64,000 nt of DNA from Anaerotruncus colihominis (GCA_025146135.1 CP102255.1:2356001-2420000); one strand, 5' to 3'. Counted from the first letter of the stretch, positions 17,529-26,346 are shown. A program made the numbers and translations. The notes: generated from the sequence alone by a model not told the origin.

Positions 17529-18137
17529 TCAGTCTAAGGTAAATACGTTCCGCAGCTTTCGCCGCACTCTTTGCAAGGCGTTGTCAACAGCTTTTGTAGA
17601 GGAACCGAGTTGCCTGGACATCTCCTCATAGGAGTAGGAGCTGAGATACAATCTTAATACCTGCCGTTCAAATGGGGACAAAAGGTTTTCAATCCGCCGG
17701 TTGCGTGCAGCAGATTCCTCGCTTGCAATCACCAGCTTCTCTGGATCCGTCTCCGGCGAAACCGCAGCGAGCAAATCCTCTGGAATCTCCCGCCCGCTGA
17801 GTGAAAGGTAACTGCGCATCGGCGCGTTTTTGTCGCGCATGTGCGCTGTCACCGCACTGAGCATCTTGTTGTTGACACAAACAGCCGCAAACGTCCGAAA
17901 ACTGCCGGCTGTGTCCTCCCGATAATTGCGCACCGCCTTCAGCAGTGCGATCATACCTTCCTGGTAGACATCGTCAACATCCATAACGCCCCGCGCATAA
18001 GCGCGTGCACGCATACAAACAAGCGGTGTGTAACGCTCTATCAAATCAGCCAGCGCCTCGTCGTCGCCGTTTTTAGCGCGTTGGGCCAAGGTTTCGTCGG
18101 CAACGGCAAAAGACGCCGATATCGCCCGATTTGTCAT
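17529..18137 (-). CDS. RNA polymerase sigma factor, sigma-70 family, SigH-like
   Basis: The 202-aa protein contains region 2 ('LIERYTPLVCMRARAY', 'DVDDVYQEGMIALLKAVRNY', 'SFRTFAAVCVNNKM') and region 4 ('LSPFERQVLRLYLSSYSYEE', 'TKAVDNALQRVRRKL'). Region 3 is absent, as in SigH/Spo0H of sporulating Bacillota, which is the best match by length and layout. SigH drives early sporulation genes; this role is inferred. A longer frame reaches 18272, but ATG 18137 has GGAGGAG upstream. Confidence 0.82.
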   Translation of the reverse strand: MTNRAISASFAVADETLAQRAKNGDDEALADLIERYTPLVCMRARAYARGVMDVDDVYQEGMIALLKAVRNYREDTAGSFRTFAAVCVNNKMLSAVTAHMRDKNAPMRSYLSLSGREIPEDLLAAVSPETDPEKLVIASEESAARNRRIENLLSPFERQVLRLYLSSYSYEEMSRQLGSSTKAVDNALQRVRRKLRNVFTLD

Positions 18138-18291
18138 AGCCGTCTTACTCCTCCGCACGCCTGTCGCGACCAACCGAATTGATAGAAATATTATATCCTG
18201 CGCGGGACATTTTGTCAAGCTTATAAAAAAACACCCAGGGCATAGGGGACATTTTTTTGACGAATTCTCCAAAAGAGTGGGATAGACAGTC

Positions 18292-19650
18292 TCAATCCCG
18301 TATCGTGATATCGCGCAGCCACTTGAATCCGCCGATCCGAAACAGCGATATGATTGATTTTAATATTTCGTCGCATTTGAGCACCAGGAATACCGCGGGC
18401 GCCGGCCAGCCAAGGCCAAGACCTGTCAAAAAACCGAGCGGCACGGCGACAAGCCACAAAAACACTACCTCGCAGACCAAAACGAATTTGGCATCTCCGC
18501 CTGCGCGCAGAACGCCCACCATGCCGATAGTGGCCAACGACTGGAAAAAGACGATAAGCGCCCCGACATGCGTAATACTGTGCGCAATGGCAATGGTATC
18601 GGCGGAGAAATCATAAAATGAGATCACAACCGGCCCAAGCAGCAAAGTGACAACCGCCGAGAGAACCCCAAATAGGACCGCAATCGCCATAAAGGTGACA
18701 GAACGCTGTTTCGCCTGCTCGTATTCACCCGCGCCGATCGTGTTGCCCACGACCGTCAGAGCGGCGTTGGCAACGCCGAAGATCGCCACTGTGACAAGCT
18801 GGTTGAGCACGGTATAGATGCTGTTTGCGGCCACAAAATGCGTGCCCATGCGCCCAATGACAACGGCGACCATCGACGCACCCATTCCCCACATCAGTTC
18901 GTTTCCGATAACCGGGATCGAAATAAACACATATTTTTTGTATAGCTCCCGGTTGCTCGGCAGCAGATCCTTTAGTGAGAACTGGATTTTCTTTTCACGC
19001 CACAGCACATAGGCGAAGGCAATTACAAACTCAAAGCAGCGCGCCGTCAGCGTGGCGAGCGCGCCACCGCGCACCTCAAGGCGCGGGGCGCCGAACTTTC
19101 CGAAAATCAGTACATAGTTGAGCGATGTGTTGACAACGAGCGATGTCAAATAAACAACGATAGAAATATTGACTGTTCCAACGGAACGCAGCATCATAAT
19201 GGCAATATTAGCCATCGCATAGAGCGGATAGGACCAGCCCAGGATGCGCAGATACTGCGCGCCATATTCAATCACAGCCGTCTCGGTTGTAAATACCCCC
19301 ATAAATCGCTCAGGAATCAACAGGGCGACCAGCATGAATACAATCGATATAACGAAGCCGACCTTAAAGGTAATCGCCTGGACACGCTTAATTACAGCGG
19401 TATCGCGCTTGCCCCAATACTGCGAAATCAGCACATTCGCCCCGCCTGCGACGCCGAAGCAGACGACCATCAGCATAAACCAAAGCTGATTTGCAATCGA
19501 CGTAGCCGATAACTGTACCTCGCCAAGCTGCCCGATCATCAAGGTATCCATCATTGAAACCGCCACAGTGATGAGGTTTTGCAAGGCAATCGGAATTGCA
19601 ATCGCTGCCGTCGTTTTATAAAAAATCTTATCTCTTACGAATAATGTCAT
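18292..19650 (-). CDS. MATE-family multidrug/sodium antiporter
   Basis: A 452-aa integral membrane protein with about 12 hydrophobic helices in two MATE halves. Signature stretches are 'IPIALQNLITVAVSMMDTLM' near the N-terminus and 'QYWGKRDTAVIKRVQ' after helix 3. The second half repeats the pattern around 'GNTIGAGEYEQAK'. It should export cationic compounds using a Na+ or H+ gradient. The frame is open to 19740; ATG 19650 is chosen because GGAGAGGGAG lies just upstream and the family starts there. Confidence 0.92.
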   Translation of the reverse strand: MTLFVRDKIFYKTTAAIAIPIALQNLITVAVSMMDTLMIGQLGEVQLSATSIANQLWFMLMVVCFGVAGGANVLISQYWGKRDTAVIKRVQAITFKVGFVISIVFMLVALLIPERFMGVFTTETAVIEYGAQYLRILGWSYPLYAMANIAIMMLRSVGTVNISIVVYLTSLVVNTSLNYVLIFGKFGAPRLEVRGGALATLTARCFEFVIAFAYVLWREKKIQFSLKDLLPSNRELYKKYVFISIPVIGNELMWGMGASMVAVVIGRMGTHFVAANSIYTVLNQLVTVAIFGVANAALTVVGNTIGAGEYEQAKQRSVTFMAIAVLFGVLSAVVTLLLGPVVISFYDFSADTIAIAHSITHVGALIVFFQSLATIGMVGVLRAGGDAKFVLVCEVVFLWLVAVPLGFLTGLGLGWPAPAVFLVLKCDEILKSIISLFRIGGFKWLRDITIRD

Positions 19651-19685
19651 TTTCTCCCTCTCCAAAACAGAATCACAAAACCGAA

Positions 19686-19711
19686 AAAGGGGCGGGCCGC
19701 TTTGGCCCGCC
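19686..19711 (-). terminator. Terminator of the cyclophilin gene
   Basis: GGCGGGCC (19691-19698) pairs with GGCCCGCC (19704-19711) around a 5-base loop. The minus-strand transcript ends in CCTTTTT. It lies between the cyclophilin stop and the MATE start. Confidence 0.85.
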
Positions 19712-19742
19712 TTATATATTCGCACATCCTCGCGGCACACAT

Positions 19743-20780
19743 TTATTCAGTGGCGTAGTCCGCAGCGATCTGATCGACAACATCCATGCCCTCAAACACA
19801 AACCCGAACACGGTATGCACACGGTCAAGGTGCGGCGTGCCGCCCAATTTCTTATAAGCGTCGAGCACCGGCTGCATCGATGCGGCGAAGTCGTCCGGCA
19901 CGCCGGCGTCCGCGATCTCCTGAATTTGGGTGTTCAGCTCTGAAATACGCGCCTGAATCTCCTCGTCGCCCGCTCCGGAGGCAACCATCGCGTCGATCTG
20001 CTTCTGACCGACCTCAACAATGCGGTTCATATAGGCTGAAAGCAAATATTGCTGCTCGTTTCCCTCAAGGCCGGACGCGGTCTTGGCCTGCACAATGAAA
20101 AATTGGCTCCCGTTTGTGTTAGCCCCGGCATTCGCCATGGACAGCGCCCCGCGGAAGTTATATGCATAATCCGAAAATTCATCCTCGAACGGCGCGCCCC
20201 AAATACTTTCGCCGCCCATACCGGTACCGGTCGGATCTCCGCCCTGAATCATAAAATCGTTGATGACGCGGTGAAAAGTCAGGCCGTCATAGTAGCCCTC
20301 CTTGGCATGAGTCACAAAATTTTCAACGGCCTTTGGCGCGGCATCAGGAAAAAGGCGGATCTTTATAACGCCTGCATTCGTTTCTATTTCAGCAATTGGG
20401 CAATTGGCGTATTCGCCCGTTCCATTTTGCATCGCCTCCATCCGTGCGGCGATCTCGTCAGCCGGCGGCAACGGGTCGATGGAAAGCGATTCGCCTGTTT
20501 CAGCGGCAGCCGCAGCAGGCTGTGACGAAGCCGCACCGGAGGACGTCTGCGCAGCGGAAGACGACTGCTCCCCTGAGCCAGCCGGTTCTGTAATGGTGAT
20601 TTTAATAATTTGCGCCAGCTTTTCGTTCGCCGCAGACGACGCCCCGGATGATGCAGCGGACTGCGCAGCAGAGGAAGATGTGCCGGACGGCGCGGACGAC
20701 GACGCGCCATCGGAAGCGCCGCACGCGCCCAAGCCCATAGCCACGGCCGATGCCAACAGCATAGCGATCAATCGTTTCAT
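19743..20780 (-). CDS. Cyclophilin-type peptidyl-prolyl isomerase lipoprotein
   Basis: The 345-aa protein starts with a lipoprotein signal ('[13 protein letters not shown]', Cys about residue 20), so it is likely anchored outside the membrane and helps fold exported proteins. A Ser/Ala-rich linker runs to about residue 110. The cyclophilin domain follows: '[20 protein letters not shown]', '[13 protein letters not shown]', 'GSQFFIVQ' and '[18 protein letters not shown]'. A charged helical insert of about 75 residues separates the last two motifs, which in ordinary cyclophilins are close together. A terminator follows. Confidence 0.9.
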   Translation of the reverse strand: MKRLIAMLLASAVAMGLGACGASDGASSSAPSGTSSSAAQSAASSGASSAANEKLAQIIKITITEPAGSGEQSSSAAQTSSGAASSQPAAAAAETGESLSIDPLPPADEIAARMEAMQNGTGEYANCPIAEIETNAGVIKIRLFPDAAPKAVENFVTHAKEGYYDGLTFHRVINDFMIQGGDPTGTGMGGESIWGAPFEDEFSDYAYNFRGALSMANAGANTNGSQFFIVQAKTASGLEGNEQQYLLSAYMNRIVEVGQKQIDAMVASGAGDEEIQARISELNTQIQEIADAGVPDDFAASMQPVLDAYKKLGGTPHLDRVHTVFGFVFEGMDVVDQIAADYATE

Positions 20781-20923
20781 AAATATCTCCTTTATCTGTG
20801 TGGTTTGATTTTACAGTATATCATAGTTTACCCCATTTCACAAGGAATCTTCTGTAAACCATTGCGCGTATACCGATAAAACCACCGGTGAAATCCGCGG
20901 TTTTCCTGCAATGCTTCTGCCTG

Positions 20924-21334
20924 TCATGTATCCCCCACCTGTTTGCGCACCAACGAACGTGTACAATCAGAACGGGACAACTGTTTTTCAGACACTTCAG
21001 AAAAAAGCGCGTCCATAATTCTGCGGGCCTGCTCCTGCCTCCACGCGGGGAAACGTTCGAATACTTCCATATATCTGCTGAAATCACGGCGTGTACGATC
21101 CTTGATGATCATTCCGGACACTTCACTCTCTCGAATCAGCTCCGGTACGGTAGTGCCAATTGAAGTGGCGATGTGTTCGAGCGTCGCCTGTGTTGGGTTG
21201 TCCACCAGTCCGCGTTCAAAGCGACTGACATACGATTCGCTCATAAAGCATTCGTTTGCAAACTGGCTCTGTGTAAGCCCGACCTTTTTTCTGTATAATC
21301 TGATTTTCTTGCCCACTATGACCCCTATCGACAT
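20924..21334 (-). CDS. XRE-family transcriptional regulator
   Basis: A 136-aa protein with an N-terminal HTH_3 domain ('KVGLTQSQFANECFMSESYV', 'LEHIATSIGTTVPEL') and a C-terminal helical part of unknown role. ATG 21334 has GGGGGG seven bases upstream; the frame is open to 21409. A TGTGTTAGACACA dyad lies about 90 bp upstream and may be its operator. No obvious target gene adjoins it. Confidence 0.8.
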   Translation of the reverse strand: MSIGVIVGKKIRLYRKKVGLTQSQFANECFMSESYVSRFERGLVDNPTQATLEHIATSIGTTVPELIRESEVSGMIIKDRTRRDFSRYMEVFERFPAWRQEQARRIMDALFSEVSEKQLSRSDCTRSLVRKQVGDT

Positions 21335-21744
21335 AATGTGTCCCCCCTGCATATTTACAATACAGGAAAATTTGTGGTGTGATGCGCCCAAATAATCCGT
21401 CCTGACCATTTTATAATCCTGATTTGTGTGTTAGACACAATTATAAATCATCTATTCATATATCTCATTATAACAATCTTATGAACATTTTTCCAGTCCC
21501 ATTTTTTACAAAATTCGGGCCTTTTGTCCGTCTATATCGCTTCTTTGAGGATATACCGCTCAAGTATATATCCCATATACTTTGTGGATATTCCACATTA
21601 TATAAAGATTATTACACAGAAACACCTGGCCTTCATACCTTATTGGGGCCTTTGATTCGCTGCCTCCATCAGCGGGCCGCACCGACTAGCCTCGAATGGC
21701 CACGAAGTCCAAAGCTATATTTGCAAATCGCCGGATAGCCTCCC
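21335..21744. other. Gene-free region upstream of the XRE regulator
   Basis: No supported gene. On the minus strand a TATAAT-like -10 occurs at 21440-21446 next to the dyad TTGTGT-N5-ACACAA (21424-21440), a candidate autoregulatory operator. The part 21480-21740 shows no feature that can be supported. Confidence 0.45.
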
Positions 21745-21818
21745 GAAAAAAAGAACCTGCTCCGGACATAAGCGCCCGCTCCCCTTCAATAGGAGCAGCC
21801 CGTCAGGTATAGGTTCTA
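21745..21818 (-). terminator. Bulged terminator hairpin after mscL
   Basis: On the minus strand AGAACC and GCTGCTCC pair with GGAGCAGGTTCT across a long loop, followed by TTTTTTT. The 5' side contains a bulge of about 12 bases. It lies directly after the mscL stop. Confidence 0.7.
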
Positions 21819-21829
21819 TGGAAGCCCGC

Positions 21830-22231
21830 TTATTTTTCTTTCAGCAAGTCGCGAATTTCTATGAGCAACTTTTCCTCATTGGACGGCGCTGGAGGCATCG
21901 GAGGCGCTTTTTCAGCTTTGCGATGGAACCGATTGATCCCCTTCACCATGCAGAACACAACAAAAGCCATAATCAGAAAATTCAGAACTGCCTGGATAAA
22001 ATTCCCGTATGTGATCGTTGCCGCTCCTATGCTGACGCTCAGATCAGAAAAAGAATTCTCCTTTACAAATATTCCAATAATCGGCATTATAATGTCGGCA
22101 GTCAGGGAATCGGCAATCGCTTTAAACGCTCCGCCGACAATGACTCCAACCGCCATATCCATGACGTTGCCCCGTGCAATAAACTGTTTAAATTCAGAGA
22201 TAAATCCCGATCCCTTTTCTTTTACATTCAT
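21830..22231 (-). CDS. mscL: Large-conductance mechanosensitive channel
   Basis: MscL is a homopentameric membrane channel that opens on hypo-osmotic stress. The 133-aa length is typical. The N-terminal 'FKQFIARGNVMDMAVGVIVG' (amphipathic S1 and start of TM1), 'GAFKAIADSLTADIIMP', and TM2 'FLIMAFVVFCMVKGINRF' are diagnostic. The cytoplasmic C-terminal bundle begins 'PSNEEKLLIEIRDLLK'. A MITE-like repeat sits 56 bp upstream. Confidence 0.97.
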   Translation of the reverse strand: MNVKEKGSGFISEFKQFIARGNVMDMAVGVIVGGAFKAIADSLTADIIMPIIGIFVKENSFSDLSVSIGAATITYGNFIQAVLNFLIMAFVVFCMVKGINRFHRKAEKAPPMPPAPSNEEKLLIEIRDLLKEK

Positions 22232-22286
22232 AGATTGTCCTCCCGTTTTTTAAAGTGTTCAGCTCACAAAGGGACTGTTGATCTGC

Positions 22287-22449
22287 TAGGGCCTGTTTAA
22301 AAAATCGAATTTGCCGTCTTTTTCTGCAAACAGCGGCGGATTCCGCGTTAAAAAGCCTCGAAATTTGAAAGGATTCCTGCTTTTTTACCTTATATTCTCC
22401 TACTGTTTGTGAACTATTTGACAATTCCTCTATTTTCAAACAGGCCCTA
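22287..22449. repeat. MITE-like element with 12-bp terminal inverted repeats and TA flanks
   Basis: TAGGGCCTGTTT at 22287-22298 is the exact complement of AAACAGGCCCTA at 22438-22449. Similarity extends inward through an A-rich tract. Counting TA as the duplicated target, the element is 159 bp (22289-22447). The 90-aa minus-strand frame across it shows no protein-like features. A TA target duplication suggests mobilisation by an IS630/mariner-type transposase, but no such gene is in the window. Confidence 0.7.
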
Positions 22450-22756
22450 AGCCGCACCGAAAACAAGAGCGATTTTTTGAAAGCGAAAACGTAAACCTTT
22501 GTTGCTTCATGAGTATATTGGACAAATTTAAAAGCACCGCCGCTTTGGAGGCTGCGACTTTGTCAACAGTCCTGCAATAACACTATAACACCTGCACACA
22601 TATACCGCAACCATTCATTTCGCAACAAAATGCGGCCGGATTATTTCCGCAAGAAAATTAACATCTATGTCATAACAAAGATGTATCTGGGAGATATACT
22701 TATTGCGATATAATCATTCTATATCATGATTATTTGTTGAAAGGAAAAACCATCTC
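22450..22756. other. Intergenic region upstream of the 191-aa unknown gene
   Basis: A GATATAATC at about 22708-22716 is a fair -10 element for the rightward gene; a matching -35 is weak. Nothing else was recognised in this stretch. Confidence 0.4.
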
Positions 22757-23332
22757 ATGAGCCAATTAGACAATTTTATGGCCGTCTTGACCGGCCGCTT
22801 CGATAATACAGAACAGTATGAGCAATTCAAGCGAAAGGGCGTGGAGGATTTCCCCCTTGCAGAGCATGTCAATACAGCCTGCAATGAAAAAATCCTGCAT
22901 CTGCCGGAAGGGTTCCAAGGCATTTTCATGGTTGAGGAAAGCTACTACACGGTTGGAAAAAAGACACATGCTTCTCCACATTTATTCCTGTTTACCCAGG
23001 AGCCTGAGGGGATCAAATTAACCTCCTATGATATTCCCCAAGGCTATGATAAAGCGACCTTTTCCTATGATAAGATGGGGCAGGTCGAATTTGAGACGTT
23101 GCAGAGGTCCGAAAAATTCACGCCCGCTATTTATGTACAAAAGGGAGAAGTGTGGGAGGGCGGCAGTATCAGTATGTTCTCCCCCGTCCTCAAATTTACA
23201 CTGTTCGAACGTTTTTCGCCAAGGCTGTTGGAAGTATCTGAGACAATGGAGCTGAATGGGCGGCGCACCTTTGGATACGATGAGCCGATTCTGTATAAAA
23301 GAAAGCAGGACCAAAGCCCTTTGAACGGTTGA
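22757..23332 (+). CDS. Uncharacterised 191-aa protein, possibly CpeT/CpcT-like
   Basis: The family is not recognised with certainty. The sequence is soluble, with no signal peptide or membrane helix, and rich in aromatic and beta-forming residues. 'MAVLTGRFDNTEQYEQFKR' at the start, 'VEESYYTVGKKTHASPHLFL' in the middle and 'RFSPRLLEVSETMEL' later recall the small CpeT/CpcT beta-barrel fold, whose known members attach bilins in cyanobacteria; that chemistry would make little sense here. ATG 22757 has AAAGGA about 11 bases upstream. It is a single gene followed by a very strong terminator. Confidence 0.6.
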   Translation: MSQLDNFMAVLTGRFDNTEQYEQFKRKGVEDFPLAEHVNTACNEKILHLPEGFQGIFMVEESYYTVGKKTHASPHLFLFTQEPEGIKLTSYDIPQGYDKATFSYDKMGQVEFETLQRSEKFTPAIYVQKGEVWEGGSISMFSPVLKFTLFERFSPRLLEVSETMELNGRRTFGYDEPILYKRKQDQSPLNG

Positions 23333-23354
23333 CGGCGGCACCCCGTCACATAAC

Positions 23355-23398
23355 AAAAGGGGGCGCAGGCGGGAAAATCCCGCCTGCGCCCCCCTTTG
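23355..23398. terminator. Bidirectional terminator between the unknown gene and metY
   Basis: A near-perfect 19-bp G+C-rich stem (AAAGGGGGCGCAGGCGGGA and its complement, with one extra C in the second arm) closes on an AA-type loop. A and T runs flank it on both sides. Confidence 0.9.
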
Positions 23399-23412
23399 CT
23401 GCTGTTCACTTT

Positions 23413-24696
23413 CTATTGTACCGCGGCAAAACCCCGCTCCAGATCGGCAATAAGGTCGTCGATGTGCTCTGTTCCAATTGAGAGCCGGATGGTATTGGGC
23501 TTGATCCCCTGGTCAAGCAGTTCTTCCTGTGTGAGCTGCGAATGTGTCGTAGTGGCCGGATGGATGACCAGCGACTTTACATCTGCTACATTGGCCAGCA
23601 AAGAAAATATTTTCAGATTATCAATGAATCTGTGCGCTTTCTCCTGTCCGCCTTTGATTTCAAATGTAAAAATGGAGGCGCCGCCATTTGGAAAATACTT
23701 TTTATATAATCCATGATCCGGGTGATCCGGCAGGGAAGGATGGTTAACACGTTCCACCTGCGGATGATTTTGTAAGAATGCAACCACCTTTTTGGTGTTT
23801 TCCGCATGGCGTTCCAAACGCAGAGAGAGCGTTTCCACGCCCTGAAGCAAAAGAAATGCATTAAAAGGAGAGATTGCAGCACCGGTATCCCGCAGGAGAA
23901 CGGCGCGGATATAGGTTACAAAAGCCGCCGGACCTGCCACATCCGCAAAGGCTACGCCGTGATAACTCGGATTTGGCTTAACAATGGGGGCAAATCGATC
24001 GCTGGCCTTCCAATCAAACCTACCCGAATCCACGATGATACCGCCGAGCGTTGTTCCATGACCGCCAATGAATTTGGTAGCGGAATGAACGACAATGTCC
24101 GCGCCATGCTCAATGGGCCGAATCAAATACGGGGTCCCAAAAGTGTTGTCTATCACCAGGGGCAAGCCATGCTTGTGCGCAATGGCTGCAATGGACTCTA
24201 TATCGGGAATATCACTGTTTGGATTTCCCAGTGTCTCCAGATAGATAGCTTTTGTATTGGACTGCACGGCATCTTCCAAATCCGACAGGCTGTGGGCATC
24301 CACAAAGGTGGCTGTAATGCCAAACTGGGGCAGCGTGTGTGCCAAAAGGTTAAAGCTGCCTCCGTAAATGGTCTTTTGCGCGACAATGTGGTCCCCCGCC
24401 TGCGCGAGCGCCTGAATGGTATAGGTGATGGCTGCCGCACCGGAAGCCAGCGCCAGAGCGGCCGTGCCTCCCTCAAGAGCTGCCAAACGCTTTTCCAGAA
24501 TCTCCTGTGTGGGATTGGTCAGGCGACCATAGATGTTGCCGGGATCCTCCAGGCCGAACCGGGCGGCGGCATGTGCACAATCCCGAAACACATAGCTGGT
24601 CGTTTGATAGATCGGTACCGCCCGGGCATCCGTAGCGGAGTCCGGCTGTTCCTGTCCCACATGCAATTGTAATGTTTCAAATTTGTAGCTGCTCAT
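23413..24696 (-). CDS. metY: O-acetylhomoserine sulfhydrylase (aminocarboxypropyltransferase)
   Basis: A PLP enzyme making homocysteine from O-acetylhomoserine and sulfide, and probably able to act on O-acetylserine. The 427-aa protein has 'GQEQPDSATDARAVPIYQTT', 'SGAAAITYTIQALAQAGDHI', and 'VVHSATKFIGGHGTTLGG' with the PLP lysine near residue 205. Length above 420 and the 'NGGASIFTFEIKGG' segment favour MetY over cystathionine synthase. The ATG at 24696 has AAAGGGG eight bases upstream. A 38-codon leader ORF and a consensus promoter precede it, and cysK is the next gene upstream. Confidence 0.93.
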   Translation of the reverse strand: MSSYKFETLQLHVGQEQPDSATDARAVPIYQTTSYVFRDCAHAAARFGLEDPGNIYGRLTNPTQEILEKRLAALEGGTAALALASGAAAITYTIQALAQAGDHIVAQKTIYGGSFNLLAHTLPQFGITATFVDAHSLSDLEDAVQSNTKAIYLETLGNPNSDIPDIESIAAIAHKHGLPLVIDNTFGTPYLIRPIEHGADIVVHSATKFIGGHGTTLGGIIVDSGRFDWKASDRFAPIVKPNPSYHGVAFADVAGPAAFVTYIRAVLLRDTGAAISPFNAFLLLQGVETLSLRLERHAENTKKVVAFLQNHPQVERVNHPSLPDHPDHGLYKKYFPNGGASIFTFEIKGGQEKAHRFIDNLKIFSLLANVADVKSLVIHPATTTHSQLTQEELLDQGIKPNTIRLSIGTEHIDDLIADLERGFAAVQ

Positions 24697-24790
24697 TTGA
24701 CATACCCCTTTCAATCATATCAGTTTAGAAATACAAAGCCGGGTCTGCCTTCAGCTCCCGGATAAGAGGTATGGCGTTTTGGTGCGGCTT

Positions 24791-24907
24791 TCACCACGGA
24801 CGCAAAAAATGCATAGTGGTGCGTCCGGCCATATCGCTTGCCCGGGAGTCCAACATTCGTCCACAGCGGTAGTTGCTTCTCAGCAAGATCCCAAACCATA
24901 TGGTCAT
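24791..24907 (-). CDS. Candidate 38-aa leader peptide upstream of metY
   Basis: A short ORF starts at ATG 24907 behind AAAGGGGAAG, within the metY 5' leader, and ends at TGA 24791, 95 bases before metY. The peptide holds 'RSNYRCG' and 'AGRTTMH', with one Cys and four Met codons. A hairpin with GGACGCA/TGCGTCC arms overlaps the end of the ORF. This looks like an attenuation-type leader reading cysteine or methionine charging, but that is inference. It is also possible that the ORF is accidental, although the ribosome binding site argues against it. Confidence 0.6.
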   Translation of the reverse strand: MTIWFGILLRSNYRCGRMLDSRASDMAGRTTMHFLRPW

Positions 24908-24950
24908 GCCGCTTCCCCTTTCATAAACCTATTAAAATAGTATGTTATTT

Positions 24951-24979
24951 ATTATACTCTCTCTGGTCATTTCTGTCAA
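24951..24979 (-). promoter_or_regulatory. Consensus promoter of the metY leader, with Rrf2-like operator
   Basis: TTGACA (minus strand of 24974-24979) and TATAAT (24951-24956) are separated by 17 bases. Just downstream the sequence AAAATAGTAT (plus strand, 24934-24943) is shared with the operator in front of cysK, which suggests common control by the Rrf2 regulator encoded at 26347. Confidence 0.85.
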
Positions 24980-25160
24980 GAATCTTTTCAAAAAATGCCG
25001 GCAGGCCTATATTTACAACATGCTTTGATCGCTTTTAAACAGGAGAAAAGCTGCGAAGCTTCTGTTTATCGGGCCGCGCCGCTTTTGCAATTCTCCGATT
25101 TCCATTTTTTCCTTTTGATCAGGCAGGGTTGACAGCTATATCCATGTCCCGTTTTCCTGC
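24980..25160. other. Intergenic region between cysK and the metY promoter
   Basis: No gene seen. It separates the cysK stop codon from the metY promoter. No clear terminator hairpin for cysK was found. Confidence 0.4.
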
Positions 25161-26093
25161 TTAATCTTCAAACAGCGGTGTGGAAAGATAGCGATCACCC
25201 GTATCAGGCAACAATACAACGATGGTTTTCCCCTCATTTTCCGGGCGTTTAGCCAATTGTATGGCGGCCCAAACAGCGGCGCCGGAGGAAATACCCGCCA
25301 GAATGCCTTCACTCCTTGCGATGCGCCTTCCTGTGGCAAAGGCTTCCTCATTTTTGACTGTGATGATCTCATCATAAATCTTTGTATCCAACACAGCCGG
25401 CACAAAACCCGCTCCAATTCCCTGAATTTTATGGGGGCCTGCATCGCCACCGCTCAGAACCGGAGAATCCGCCGGTTCTACCGCAACAACCTTAACCGAG
25501 GGTTTTTTCTCCTTGAGGTAACCGCCGACTCCAGTCACCGTTCCTCCAGTACCGACACCAGAGACAAAAATATCCACCCGCCCATCTGTATCCGCCCAAA
25601 TTTCGGGACCAGTTGTAGATTTATGGGCCGCGGGATTTACAGGATTGGTGAACTGTCCCGGAAGAAAGCTGTCGGGTATCTGATTTGCCAATTCATTCGC
25701 TTTGGCAATTGCGCCTTTCATGCCCTTGGCGCCCTCGGTCAATACCAATTCTGCGCCGTAGGCTTTCATCATACGACGCCGCTCGACCGACATCGTTTCC
25801 GGCATCACAATAATAATGCGATATCCCTTGGCCGCTGCTACCGCGGCAAGACCAATTCCTGTGTTTCCCGATGTTGGTTCAATAATCACAGAGCCTTCGT
25901 TTAACAGACCTCTGGATTCGGCGTCCTCGATCATAGCCTTGGCAATCCGATCCTTAACAGAGCCTGCGGGATTAAAAAATTCCAATTTGCCGATGATGCG
26001 CGCTTTAAGTCCATCTTCACGCTCGATATGTGTCAGCTCTACAAGCGGTGTGCTCCCAATCAATTGATCCGCGCTGGTATAAACTTTGCTCAT
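25161..26093 (-). CDS. cysK: Cysteine synthase (O-acetylserine sulfhydrylase)
   Basis: The PLP enzyme makes cysteine from O-acetylserine and sulfide. The 310-aa protein carries '[15 protein letters not shown]' with the PLP lysine near residue 43, '[19 protein letters not shown]' (substrate loop), '[14 protein letters not shown]' (phosphate loop) and a C-terminal '[16 protein letters not shown]'. It is divergent from the Rrf2 regulator gene and shares a palindromic operator region with it. Together with metY it forms a small sulfide-assimilation module. Confidence 0.96.
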   Translation of the reverse strand: MSKVYTSADQLIGSTPLVELTHIEREDGLKARIIGKLEFFNPAGSVKDRIAKAMIEDAESRGLLNEGSVIIEPTSGNTGIGLAAVAAAKGYRIIIVMPETMSVERRRMMKAYGAELVLTEGAKGMKGAIAKANELANQIPDSFLPGQFTNPVNPAAHKSTTGPEIWADTDGRVDIFVSGVGTGGTVTGVGGYLKEKKPSVKVVAVEPADSPVLSGGDAGPHKIQGIGAGFVPAVLDTKIYDEIITVKNEEAFATGRRIARSEGILAGISSGAAVWAAIQLAKRPENEGKTIVVLLPDTGDRYLSTPLFED

Positions 26094-26195
26094 AATATCG
26101 CCTCCAAATTCTAAATCGATGGATGATCCGATCAGCGCCTCAACATCGGCGGAGCTTGCAGACTGTAAACAACTGTGATACGCCGCCTTTCATTT

Positions 26196-26254
26196 AATAC
26201 CAATAAAAATAGTATTTTTGTTGGTATTATACGCCATCTTTTTTGTAATGTCAA
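26196..26254 (-). promoter_or_regulatory. cysK promoter overlapped by a 33-bp Rrf2-type palindrome
   Basis: On the minus strand TTGACA (26249-26254) and TATAAT (26226-26231) are 17 bases apart, a perfect consensus. The dyad AATACCAA (26196-26203) / TTGGTATT (26221-26228), with an inner AAAAATA-G-TATTTTT palindrome, covers the -10 and the start point. This is the expected position for repression. CymR-like Rrf2 regulators control cysteine genes in Bacillota in this way. Confidence 0.88.
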
Positions 26255-26346
26255 TCCTGATTTCAGAAACTTTTCTTCCTATATTGAAAGCATACCTACC
26301 TGATTGTATAATAGGTTATGGAAATCATTTGAATGGAGGCGCTTGT

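Noticed and set aside
17529-18272. Longer sigma factor starting at 18272
   Set aside because: The extra 45 residues are not sigma-like, and a strong ribosome binding site precedes the ATG at 18137.
22194-22466. 90-aa minus-strand frame upstream of mscL
   Set aside because: It runs across the whole MITE-like repeat and into mscL in another frame; it is explained by the repeat.
24700-24960. SAM riboswitch or T-box upstream of metY
   Set aside because: The leader lacks the SAM-I core and T-box sequence; the leader-peptide reading is better supported.
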